DNA from: Candidatus Onthenecus intestinigallinarum
Lineage (GTDB): Bacteria; Bacillota; Clostridia; Christensenellales; Aristaeellaceae
Length of the DNA: 64,000 nt
Direction: 5' to 3'
Assembly (NCBI GenBank): GCA_018713325.1
Contig: DVFJ01000030.1
Coordinates: 29,484-93,483 of the forward strand
The position numbers and the translations under genes were made by a program. How positions within the stretch are numbered: the stretch's first letter is position 1; every line of letters starts with the position of its first letter. The notes beneath the pieces were generated by a model, which worked only from the letters and a program-made list of their open reading frames with translations, did no database searches and had not been told where the DNA came from. Shown in pieces: positions 20,686-28,748 of this stretch.

Positions 20686-21447
20686 ATTTGCGTCGAGCTC
20701 GGGCGGCGCGTCGGCGGGGCGCTTCTTCTTGCCCATGAAGGCGTCGTAGGCGTCCATGACCTCCTGCACGTCGCCGCTCATGCGCACGCGCCCCTCGTGC
20801 AGCCACACGGCCTGGTCGCACAGGGAGCGGATGGTATCGGAGTTGTGCGAGACGATGACGACCGTGCGCTCCTCGCTGCTGATGAGCTCGCGCAGCTTTT
20901 CCGAGCTCTTCTGGCGAAACGCCGCGTCGCCCACGCTGAGCACCTCGTCGATGAGCAGGATGTCCGTGCGCAGGATGCAGGAGATGGAGAAGGACAGCTT
21001 GGAGTACATGCCGCTGGAGTAGGTCGACACGGGCTTGTCGATGAAGTCGCCCAGCTCGGAGAACGCGACGATCTCGTCGTAGCGCGCGCGGATCTCCGAC
21101 AGCGGCAGGCCCATCAGCAGCCCGACGAGGTAGATGTTGTCCGCGCCGGACAGCTCGCGCTGAAAGCCCACGCCGATGGCCAGCAGGGACACGGAGTGGC
21201 CGTGCAGGTCGATCTCGCCCGCATCGGGGGAGAAGACGCCCGCGATGGCGCGCAGCAGCGTGGACTTGCCGCTGCCGTTCTTGCCGACCAGGCCCGTGAT
21301 GCCGCCGCGGCGCACCGAAAAGGACACGCCCCGCACCGCCTCGAACGCGTCGCGCTTGGCGCGCGGATTGGAGAGCAGTTGGCGCAGGGGCACGGAGCGG
21401 ATCGTGCGGTAGGTGATGCGCACGTCCCGTACGTCGATTGCGTTCAT
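20683..21447 (-). CDS. polysaccharide/teichoic-acid ABC exporter, ATP-binding subunit
   Basis: 254 residues of the TagH/KpsT/Wzt family. Walker A GKNGSGKST, signature STYSSGMYSKL (the YSSGM variant typical of this group), Walker B DILLIDEVLSVGD, and a switch His in IVSHNSD. No long C-terminal carbohydrate-binding domain. Start at ATG 21447, with AGGTGG upstream and the permease stop two bases away; longer frames in this phase are not coding. Works with the adjacent ABC-2 permease to flip a lipid-linked glycan or teichoic acid. Confidence 0.92.
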   Translation of the reverse strand: MNAIDVRDVRITYRTIRSVPLRQLLSNPRAKRDAFEAVRGVSFSVRRGGITGLVGKNGSGKSTLLRAIAGVFSPDAGEIDLHGHSVSLLAIGVGFQRELSGADNIYLVGLLMGLPLSEIRARYDEIVAFSELGDFIDKPVSTYSSGMYSKLSFSISCILRTDILLIDEVLSVGDAAFRQKSSEKLRELISSEERTVVIVSHNSDTIRSLCDQAVWLHEGRVRMSGDVQEVMDAYDAFMGKKKRPADAPPELDAN

Positions 21448-21449
21448 GC

Positions 21450-22235
21450 TCACACCACCTTTACGTAGCTGTTCTCGTGACGGTACGTCAGACGGATGCC
21501 GGCGGCGGCCAGCGCAAGCCCCACCAGGAACCAGGCGAGCAACACGGGCAGGTTGGGCGCGCTCTGGTACATGACGGCCTGGCGCAGCGAGTGGATCAGG
21601 AAGGCGATGGGATTGAGGTGCAGCAGGATGTCGCTGTAGGGCTGGGGCACGCCGCTCTGGATGTCGAAGAAGATGCCCGACATGTAGTAGACGAGCCGCA
21701 GCAGCACGCTCATGATGTTGGACAGGTCGCGAAAGTACACGCCCATGTGCAGCACGATGCTGCTCAGGCCGAAGGTTACCACGTACAGCGAAAGGAACAG
21801 CGGGAGGCAGTAGAGCAGGTTCCACGTCAGGCGCACGGAGAAGGCCGCGCACATGACGAACACCAGCAGGAACGCGACGGACATCTTGAACAGGGCGACG
21901 AAGATCTTCGTGTTGAGCAGGATGAACTTGGGCACGTAGACCTTGGACAACAGCCCCTTGGACGAGCGGATGAGGTTCGCGCTGGCCATGACCGAGCCGT
22001 TGAACATCTTCCACACGTTCAGGCCGATGAAGACGTAGATGTGGAAGTTGGGCATCCGCTTGTCAAAGACGACCTGCACGATGAACGTATAGACCAGCAT
22101 GAACAGCAGCGGATCCAGGAACCACCACAGCCAGTTGAGGTAGGAGCCGGCCACCTCGCTCTTGAGCGTGGCGCGCACGGCGTACAGGCAGTAGGCGTTG
22201 TACTTTTTAAGATCCCGAACGACCCGGCGGATCAT
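21450..22235 (-). CDS. polysaccharide/teichoic-acid ABC-2 permease
   Basis: 261 residues with six membrane helices in the TagG/KpsM/Wzm arrangement: AGSYLNWLWWFLDPLLFMLVY at the first helix, WKMFNGSVMASANLI, FILLNTKIFVALFKMSVAF, and the conserved FFDIQSGVPQPYSDILLHLNP stretch before the last helices. Its first 29 bases overlap the end of the upstream glycosyltransferase gene. Confidence 0.92.
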   Translation of the reverse strand: MIRRVVRDLKKYNAYCLYAVRATLKSEVAGSYLNWLWWFLDPLLFMLVYTFIVQVVFDKRMPNFHIYVFIGLNVWKMFNGSVMASANLIRSSKGLLSKVYVPKFILLNTKIFVALFKMSVAFLLVFVMCAAFSVRLTWNLLYCLPLFLSLYVVTFGLSSIVLHMGVYFRDLSNIMSVLLRLVYYMSGIFFDIQSGVPQPYSDILLHLNPIAFLIHSLRQAVMYQSAPNLPVLLAWFLVGLALAAAGIRLTYRHENSYVKVV

Positions 22236-23343
22236 GCGGGGCGTCCCCCTTTCTGATGGCGCTCAGCGCCTTGAGCTTGAGCCGCCAGTAGAGGCGACGG
22301 GGCAGCTTGAAGGTCCGGACAAGGCCGGCGCGCAGCAGCAGCGGCATCACGCTGCCGCAGTTGCGCCTGCACCAGCGCAGCACCTCCCGCTTTTGCCGCC
22401 AGGTGCTCTTCGTGCCGGCAAAATAGTAGCGCACGGAGGAGAAGACCTGCTCGCGGTACCACGCGCGCACGTCCCCGCCGTAGCGCCGCTCGGCCAGGCG
22501 GCAGATGTTTGCCTTTTCCTCCAGATTGTCCATCAGGAAGCCGTGCGGCAGCGCGCGGGAGATGTTGCCCCCATGCACGCGGTAGGCGCCCACGACGCAG
22601 GGCAGCAGGAACGCGTCGCCAAAGCACAGCGCGCGAAGGTACAGCGAGGCGTCGTTCATCATCTGCATCTGCGCAAAGCCCGCCTGCTCCAGCACGCTGC
22701 GGCGAAACACCGCCGGGAAGCTGGAGGAGGGCTTGTCGTACCGGCGGATGAAGCCCAGCAAGTAGTCCCGGCCCGACAGGAAGCCCGTGACGTTCAGCGG
22801 GCGGAACGAGCAGAACCGCTGCTCCGCGCTGTAGGTAACGGTGTTGCCCGCCACCAGCGCGCAGCCGGGATGCTCGCGGTGCGCGCGCAGCGCCGTCTCG
22901 AAAAAGCGCGGCTCGAGGTACTGGTCGTCGTCGTCGATGTAGACGACGAACGCGCCGCCGCTGGCCAGATAGCCGCGCCTGCGCGCGCCGCCCGGCCCCA
23001 GAGACGTCTCGTTGCGCAGGTACCGCACGCGCGGCTCGCCGCCAAAGCGCGCGGCGACGGCTCCGGCAGTGCCGTCGGTCGAGGCGTCGTCCACCACGAT
23101 CGCCTCCACGCGCCGGTGCGTCTGCTCCAGAATGCTGTCCACACAGCGCAGCAGCAGCTCCCGGCGGTTGTGCGTGGGCACGATCACGCTGATGAGCGCG
23201 CCGTCCGGGTCGTCCGCGGGCGGCGGCTCGGGTTCGCGCCATTCCAGGCCGCACAGCGCGGCGATGCGGTTCAGGCACGCGGGCGAAAAGCGCTCCCGGT
23301 CCTCCTGCGAGAGCCGGAGCAGGTCCTCGTCGGTGGCGATCAT
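22207..23343 (-). CDS. family 2 glycosyltransferase (1)
   Basis: 378 residues. After a non-conserved N-terminus of about 48 residues the GT-A domain begins (ISVIVPTHNRRELLLRCVDS, then AIVVDDASTDGTAG). The metal-binding motif lies in VYIDDDDQYLEPRFF. The C-terminal 130 residues are Arg-rich and helical, without clear membrane segments. It overlaps its upstream neighbour by four bases and the permease by 29, so it belongs to the export operon. Donor and acceptor unknown. Confidence 0.88.
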   Translation of the reverse strand: MIATDEDLLRLSQEDRERFSPACLNRIAALCGLEWREPEPPPADDPDGALISVIVPTHNRRELLLRCVDSILEQTHRRVEAIVVDDASTDGTAGAVAARFGGEPRVRYLRNETSLGPGGARRRGYLASGGAFVVYIDDDDQYLEPRFFETALRAHREHPGCALVAGNTVTYSAEQRFCSFRPLNVTGFLSGRDYLLGFIRRYDKPSSSFPAVFRRSVLEQAGFAQMQMMNDASLYLRALCFGDAFLLPCVVGAYRVHGGNISRALPHGFLMDNLEEKANICRLAERRYGGDVRAWYREQVFSSVRYYFAGTKSTWRQKREVLRWCRRNCGSVMPLLLRAGLVRTFKLPRRLYWRLKLKALSAIRKGDAPHDPPGRSGS

Positions 23344-24467
23344 GGGCGGTCCTCCTTCAGCAGCGCGTCCAGCGCGGCAAACTGCGCCTGCGCCCGCCGG
23401 CAGATGTCGGCGCAGTCCGGCGCGGGCAGGGCGAGCAATTCGTCCGCGGCCGCGCGCGCGTCGACCCGGTCGATGTGCAGGATGTCATAGCCCGCGAAGA
23501 AGGGCACGTCCTGCAGCGCATGGCGCATCTTGTCGTCGTAGCACAGCGGCATGACCGGCTTGCCCAGGCGCCAGCCGATGACCATCGCGTGAAAGCGGGA
23601 GGCCACGACGCAGCGGCATGAGGCAAACGCGTCCAGCAGCGCGTCCAAGTCGCCGTCGTAGCACAATACGGACGCGTTCGCAAAGCCCGCCTCGCGGCAG
23701 CGCGCATCCAGCCGCCGGGCGACCTCGTCGTCGCGCTGGTCGGCGCAGAAGGCCACAAAACAGGTCTCCAGGCCCCGCTCCTGCAGGCGGCAGGCGAGCT
23801 CGAAGAGCTTCTGCTCGTAGGCAGGTTCCATCTGTCGCAGCGCCTCCGGCCGTCCGGCGCGGCTGCACAGCAGCACGGAGATCATCGCGACGGGCCGCTC
23901 GGGCCGCTCGCGCGCGGGCAGCGTGAACGCCGCGTCGGGCGCCCAGCGGACGTTTGCCAGCGCGGGGAAGAGCGCCTTGGAATAGCTGTCGCGGAAGCAC
24001 ACGTCCGTGACGCGGGCAAAGCACTCCGCGTAGGCCGCGCGGTAGCCTTCGTCCGCATAGGGGCCGAAGTTCGCGCTGACGATCAGGTACGAGCGGGTCA
24101 GCAGCGTGCGCTGCAGCTGGCGGCGCACGCCGCCGGCCCAGCGCCTGCCCCGCTGCACGAAGACGCTGCCCGCGATGTACACGCCCACGGGATAGCGGCG
24201 CGAGAGCAGCCGGGCGATGCGAAACGGCAGCGCGCAGCGGATGCCACGGTTGACAAGCTTGGCCTCCAGCCCGGTCAGCTTGACGGCGAGCGTCACGCGA
24301 CGCGAGGGCTTGAGGTTGGGCAGCGCGCGCAGCGACGCGCTGCGCACCGCCTGGCGGGAGATGTAAAACGTCGCCTGCGGGTAGCGCTCGCACAGCAGCC
24401 GGACGAACAGGTCGTCGCCCACGTTGTTGGCCAGAAAGGCGTATACCAGGACCTTCTTGTGTTGCAT
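23340..24467 (-). CDS. polysaccharide pyruvyl transferase family protein
   Basis: 375 residues. The start KVLVYAFLANNVGDDLFVRLL resembles the first Rossmann strand and loop of the family, and the C-terminal half has VVASRFHAMVIGWRLGKPVM, the pyruvyl transferase/CsaB motif (SRFHA). Such enzymes add ketal pyruvate from PEP to surface glycans, creating a negative charge used, for example, to anchor SLH-domain proteins. Start at ATG 24467 with GGAGGGA upstream; the 45-residue longer frame has no ribosome-binding site. Coupled to the next gene by ATGA. Confidence 0.87.
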   Translation of the reverse strand: MQHKKVLVYAFLANNVGDDLFVRLLCERYPQATFYISRQAVRSASLRALPNLKPSRRVTLAVKLTGLEAKLVNRGIRCALPFRIARLLSRRYPVGVYIAGSVFVQRGRRWAGGVRRQLQRTLLTRSYLIVSANFGPYADEGYRAAYAECFARVTDVCFRDSYSKALFPALANVRWAPDAAFTLPARERPERPVAMISVLLCSRAGRPEALRQMEPAYEQKLFELACRLQERGLETCFVAFCADQRDDEVARRLDARCREAGFANASVLCYDGDLDALLDAFASCRCVVASRFHAMVIGWRLGKPVMPLCYDDKMRHALQDVPFFAGYDILHIDRVDARAAADELLALPAPDCADICRRAQAQFAALDALLKEDRP

Positions 24468-24481
24468 CGGCTCTCCCTCCG

Positions 24482-25435
24482 TCAGCGAAGGCGCGAAAAC
24501 AGGTTCATCCCCAGCAGCGTGCAGGCCGCTGCCGCGCGGTTTTTGGGCCGCGCCTGCGCGTCGGCAAGCATCCGCCGGCGGTCGGCGCGGATCGCGCGCC
24601 ACAGCGACACCTTGCGCGCATACAGCGGGTCGCCCGGCCCGACGCCGCGCATCCAGCGCAGCACCTGGCAGTATGCGCTGAACCGGCGCGCCAGCGCGGC
24701 CGGGAGCGCCTCGGGGCAGCGGGACTGCGCGAAGGAGACGATCTCGTCGGCAGCGTCGGCCGCATCCAACACCGCCGGGCGAAACGCTTGGCGCATCGTG
24801 CCCTCGGGATTGATGCGGTACAGGTACAGCGGCTCGCGCACATAGGCGACCCGTTCGGCGTCAAAGAGCATGCGGTAGACGGCGAACAGATCCTCAAAGA
24901 TGCGCCCCTCGGGGAACGGATGCGCGCGCACCAACTCTGTGCGGTACATTTTCCCCCAGGGAGCGGTGTCATAATCCCGTTGGTACAGCATCCGGCGCAT
25001 GGCCTGCGCGCCGGTCATGACCTCGACTCCGCCGCGCTTGGCAGGCGCAGGCGGCGCGTCGCCGTGAAAGGTCCGTGCGTCGCATATGGCTGCGTCTGCC
25101 CCGGCCTGCGTCATTGCGCGCAGAAGCGACCCGACCAGATCCGGCTCGATTTGGTCGTCGCTGTCCACGAACGTCAGGTACGCCCCGCGTGCGGCGGCAA
25201 CGCCGGCGTTGCGCGCGGCCGCCTGTCCGGCGTTGGGCTGATGGATCACGCGAATGCGCGCGTCCTCCCGGGCGTAGCGGTCCAGCAGCTCGGGGCAGCG
25301 GTCCGGGCTGCCGTCATCGACGCACACGACGTCCAGCGCGCCGTAGCGCTGGGCGCGGATGCTCTGCACGCAGGCGGGCAGATAGGCCTCCGCGCGGTAG
25401 ACGGGCACGACGAGCGAGATCAGCGGCTGGGGCAT
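24482..25435 (-). CDS. family 2 glycosyltransferase (2)
   Basis: 317 residues, classical GT-A start LISLVVPVYRAEAYLPACV, then DVVCVDDGSPDRCPELLD and the DxD-type motif LTFVDSDDQIEPDLV; EDLFAVYRMLFDAE follows in the acceptor half. Start at ATG 25435 with GGAAAGGAGG upstream. First gene of the five-gene minus-strand cluster (GT2, pyruvyl transferase, GT2, ABC-2 permease, ABC ATPase), a compact assembly-and-export unit for a surface polysaccharide. Confidence 0.9.
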   Translation of the reverse strand: MPQPLISLVVPVYRAEAYLPACVQSIRAQRYGALDVVCVDDGSPDRCPELLDRYAREDARIRVIHQPNAGQAAARNAGVAAARGAYLTFVDSDDQIEPDLVGSLLRAMTQAGADAAICDARTFHGDAPPAPAKRGGVEVMTGAQAMRRMLYQRDYDTAPWGKMYRTELVRAHPFPEGRIFEDLFAVYRMLFDAERVAYVREPLYLYRINPEGTMRQAFRPAVLDAADAADEIVSFAQSRCPEALPAALARRFSAYCQVLRWMRGVGPGDPLYARKVSLWRAIRADRRRMLADAQARPKNRAAAACTLLGMNLFSRLR

Positions 25436-25537
25436 GGGCGGGCCTCCTTTCCTGGCGCACGAAAAGGCCCGGCGGAGCGGGCGTTTAAGGATGATTGTAT
25501 CGCGAAATCCATTCCCTGTCAACCGGACGGCGGGCGC

Positions 25538-25566
25538 AAAAAAAAGACGCCCGGCGGAGGGCGTCA
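25538..25566 (-). terminator. terminator of the two-component operon
   Basis: Minus-strand GACGCCC/GGGCGTC stem followed by eight T residues; it begins within the last codons of the sensor kinase gene. Confidence 0.88.
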
Positions 25567-27540
25567 GGAATGGATAGTGGGTTCGCCTGCGGGCAGGGCG
25601 GATGCCGGCTCGTCTGCCTTCGGATGTGCGTCGGACGCCTGCGGGCAGAAGTGCAGCGTAAAGGTGAAAGCGCTGCCCTCGCCCTGAACGCTTTGCACGG
25701 TCAGCTCCTCGCCCAGCTGCTTCATGATCTCGTGCGCAATGGCCAGGCCCAGGCCGGTGCCCTTGCCCTGGTGGGCCTTGTCGGCCTTGTAGAAGCGCTC
25801 GAAGACGTGCGGCAGGTCGGCCTGGGCGATGCCCGGCCCGGTGTCCTTGACGGTGACGCGCAGCAGCTCGGGCGTCGGCTCGGCCATCAGGTCGATGGTG
25901 CCGCCCTCGGGCGTGTATTTCATCGCATTGTCCAGGATGGCCACGAGCACCTGCTCGGTGCGGTCGGGGTTACCCAGCACGTCGGGCAGCGCGTCAGGCG
26001 CGTGCAGGCGCAGCGTCTGGCCGTAGTCGTCGGCATACTGCGCGTAGGCGTCGAACACCGAGCGCAGCATGCGGATGGGGTTGAACGGACGCTTCTCCAG
26101 CGAACACGTGCCCGATTGCAGGCGAGACAGCTCGAGCATGTCGCTGACCAGGCGCGACAGGCGCATCGTCTCGCGCAGGATGATGTCATACAGGTGCTGG
26201 CGCTGCTCCTCGTCCTTGACCAGGCCGTCGCGCAGCGGCTCGATCAGGCCGCGCATGGCGGTCAGGGGCGTGCGCAGCTCGTGGGAGACATTGGCCACGT
26301 AGTCGCGGCGTGTCTGCTCCAGGCGCTCAGAGGCGGTGATGTCGCTGAGCACGCCGACCGCGCCTGCGAAGCGGCCGTGTTCGCCCTCGAGCGGGGACAC
26401 GGACGCGCGCACGACCACGTCGCCGAAGTGGACGTTCATCGCGTGCGGCTGGCCGGTGCGCAGCACTTCGTCGTACAGATCCCACACCTCGCCGCAGGAG
26501 ACGAGCGCGAGCCGGTCGGCGCCGGCCATGCCCTCGGCCTGCAGGCCGGGCTGCGCATGAAACAGCGCGCGCACGGCGGGGTTGGCATGGGTGACGGCGC
26601 CCTGGGCGTCCACGGCGATGATGCCCTCGGACAGGCCGTTGAGCGTGGAGCGCAGGCGGTTGCTCTCCACGCGCAGCGCGGAGATGGAACGGCCCAGCTC
26701 GCTGGAGAGCATGTTGAGCGCGCAGCCCAGCGAGCCGATCTCGCCGGGATCGCCCTCGTCCGCGCGCACGGTGAAGTCGCCCGCGGTCATGGCCAGCGCG
26801 ACGTCGCGCATCTGGCGCATGGGCCGCGCCAGACGGAATGCGAAGAAGAAGACCGTGGGCAGCATCAGCAGCGCGACGCCAAAGACGGCGATCATCAGCG
26901 CATTGGTCAGGCTGTCCATGCCGGCCACGACCTCATCCATCGACTGGGCCATGAACACGGCGGCCTGCACCTGATCGCCATAAAAGACGGGCACCGCCAC
27001 GGCGACCATGCTGCCGCTGATCTGTTCGGCGCTGTCATTCGTGTCGTCCGACGCGCTCCGGAGGTTGCCCAGCGCGCTGTTGAGCACGCGGCTGGAGCTC
27101 GTGTCGGACGACGCGCCGGTGGCGTCGGTCGTGCTGTCGCTCAGGTCGAGCGCACCGATGTGGGTGCACTCCTGGCCGGAGAGCACCTGAGGCAGCAGGC
27201 TCCACAGGCCCTCGGGCAGGGTGCCCACGCGCCGTCCGGACTTCTGCTGCGTGCGCAGGATCGTCTCGCCCTCCAGGTCCACGACCCAGACGGTGGCGTC
27301 CCATTGGGCGGTGTTGGTGCCGATGAGCGCGACGAGCAGCGAGGAGGGCAGCTGGCCGGACAGATACTGCGCGAAGTTCTCGGCGATGAGCCGGCCCTGA
27401 GGCAGCATATCGGCGATCTTTTCGGCGGCAAAGATCTGCGGCGAGACGAGCGAGTAGATGCCCGCGATCAGCAGGGCGAACACCAGAATGGTGGACATGA
27501 CCAGCAGGAGCGTGCGCCGCAGGAAGGAGCTGCGAATCAT
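25564..27540 (-). CDS. membrane sensor histidine kinase (WalK/PhoR-like)
   Basis: 658 residues. One membrane helix at about 10-33, an extracellular domain of about 175 residues, a second helix at about 212-236, then HAMP (about 237-290), a PAS domain (about 300-400), a HisKA domain with the phosphorylated His at about 420 (VANVSHELRTPL) and an HATPase domain with N box (LDNAMKYTPEGG), G1 (DTGPGIA) and G2 (GKGTGLGLAI). This order matches WalK/VicK and PhoR. The extracellular part has a Ser/Thr/Asp-rich stretch at 133-172, unusual for the family. It overlaps the response regulator gene by four bases. Confidence 0.94.
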   Translation of the reverse strand: MIRSSFLRRTLLLVMSTILVFALLIAGIYSLVSPQIFAAEKIADMLPQGRLIAENFAQYLSGQLPSSLLVALIGTNTAQWDATVWVVDLEGETILRTQQKSGRRVGTLPEGLWSLLPQVLSGQECTHIGALDLSDSTTDATGASSDTSSSRVLNSALGNLRSASDDTNDSAEQISGSMVAVAVPVFYGDQVQAAVFMAQSMDEVVAGMDSLTNALMIAVFGVALLMLPTVFFFAFRLARPMRQMRDVALAMTAGDFTVRADEGDPGEIGSLGCALNMLSSELGRSISALRVESNRLRSTLNGLSEGIIAVDAQGAVTHANPAVRALFHAQPGLQAEGMAGADRLALVSCGEVWDLYDEVLRTGQPHAMNVHFGDVVVRASVSPLEGEHGRFAGAVGVLSDITASERLEQTRRDYVANVSHELRTPLTAMRGLIEPLRDGLVKDEEQRQHLYDIILRETMRLSRLVSDMLELSRLQSGTCSLEKRPFNPIRMLRSVFDAYAQYADDYGQTLRLHAPDALPDVLGNPDRTEQVLVAILDNAMKYTPEGGTIDLMAEPTPELLRVTVKDTGPGIAQADLPHVFERFYKADKAHQGKGTGLGLAIAHEIMKQLGEELTVQSVQGEGSAFTFTLHFCPQASDAHPKADEPASALPAGEPTIHS

Positions 27541-28238
27541 GCGGTGACCTCGAATTTATAGCCTACGCCGTAGACGGTGACAATTTCCCACCCCTGGGGA
27601 TTGCTCAGCTTCTGGCGCAGGCGCTTGATGTGGGTGTCGACAGTGCGGGTATCGCCGAAGAAGTCGTAGCCCCAGATGCGCGAGAGGATCTGTTCGCGCT
27701 CAAACACGCGGCCGGGATGGCTGGCCAGCAGGTGGAGCAGTTCGACCTCGCGCGGGGTACAGGCGACGGCCTCACCGTCCAGGCGCACGCTGTAGCGCTC
27801 GGGCTGGATCTCCAGGTTGCCGTAGCGCAGGGTGGTGAGCTCTTCCTGCTTCTCCGTTTCGCTCGAGGCGCCGGCGCGCCGCAGCACGGCCTTGATGCGG
27901 GAGATGACCTCGCGCGGGCTGAAGGGCTTGACGATGTAGTCGTCCGCGCCCATCTCCAGGCCGAGGATGCGGTCGATCTCCTCGCCGCGCGCCGTGAGCA
28001 TGATGATGGGCAGCTGGCTCTTCTTGCGGATCGCCTGGCAGACCTCCATGCCGGACAGCCCCGGCATCATCTGGTCGAGGATCATCAGGTCAAAGCGGTT
28101 CTGATCGATCATCTGCAGCGCCTGCTGGCCGTCATAGGCGTCGGCGTGCGTGAATTCTTCGTTGTCCAGATACAGGGCCAGGGACTGATGGACGACGGGA
28201 TCGTCGTCGCAGATGAGAATGTTGGGGGCCTTGGTCAT
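27537..28238 (-). CDS. OmpR/PhoB-family response regulator
   Basis: 233 residues: receiver domain with acidic pocket (CDDDP) and phosphoacceptor Asp in LMILDQMMPGLSG, Thr and Lys switch residues (MLTARG, VKPFSP), then a winged-helix DNA-binding domain ending RTVDTHIKRLRQKL and VYGVGYKFE. Start at ATG 28238 after GAGGTG; the longer frame includes non-coding leader. It is the partner of the next kinase (ATGA overlap). The target genes are not visible; this could be the essential WalRK-like or a PhoPR-like pair. Confidence 0.95.
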   Translation of the reverse strand: MTKAPNILICDDDPVVHQSLALYLDNEEFTHADAYDGQQALQMIDQNRFDLMILDQMMPGLSGMEVCQAIRKKSQLPIIMLTARGEEIDRILGLEMGADDYIVKPFSPREVISRIKAVLRRAGASSETEKQEELTTLRYGNLEIQPERYSVRLDGEAVACTPREVELLHLLASHPGRVFEREQILSRIWGYDFFGDTRTVDTHIKRLRQKLSNPQGWEIVTVYGVGYKFEVTA

Positions 28239-28341
28239 GCGAATCACCTCGTTTCGCGTCGTCTTCACGCGCTGCATACAGCATAGCACGGCATTGTGTC
28301 GCCGGTGTGACGGCGCAAAGGGAAAATCTTGAATGCACGCT

Positions 28342-28722
28342 TCAGCGCGCCGCGTGCGCCTGCACGAAGACCTGTAGACGGGAGACGGTCTCATCGCTGA
28401 TGACATGCTCGATGCGGCAGGCGTCGGCCTCAGCCGCCTGGGGCGGCACGCCCAGCACGTCGCGCATGAAGGCGAGCAGCACCTCGTGACGCCAGGCGAT
28501 GCGGTGGGCCATCTCCACGCCGGCTTCGGTCAGCTCGATGCACTGGTAGGGCTGCTGGCGCACATAGCCGCGCTCCTTGAGCACGCGCAGCGCCTTGTTG
28601 ACGCTCACCTTGCTCACGCCCAGGCGCTCGGCCACGTCCACCGAGCGCACCGGTCCCAGGTGCGACAGGTCGTGAATGACATCCAGATAGCCCTCCGCCG
28701 AAATGGTGAGCGGTTCGATCAT
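28342..28722 (-). CDS. MntR/DtxR-family metal-dependent regulator
   Basis: 126 residues. The N-terminal winged helix reads VRSVDVAERLGVSKVSVNKALRVLKERGYV, and the dimerisation/metal domain follows (RHEVLLAFMRDVLGV, EADACRIEHVISDETV). Conserved positions of the primary metal site (Glu, Cys/Asp, His in EADACRIEHVIS) are present. It has no SH3-like third domain, as in MntR. GGAGGG precedes ATG 28722. The gene follows the GH127-like gene by 26 bases, so it may be co-transcribed with an enzyme unrelated to metals. Confidence 0.87.
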   Translation of the reverse strand: MIEPLTISAEGYLDVIHDLSHLGPVRSVDVAERLGVSKVSVNKALRVLKERGYVRQQPYQCIELTEAGVEMAHRIAWRHEVLLAFMRDVLGVPPQAAEADACRIEHVISDETVSRLQVFVQAHAAR

Positions 28723-28748
28723 GCAATCCCTCCGATCTCGGGGCGGTG

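Noticed and set aside
20683..22014. 443-residue protein starting at 22014 for the ABC ATPase
   Set aside because: The first 190 codons run through the permease gene in another frame; the true start is ATG 21447 with a ribosome-binding site.
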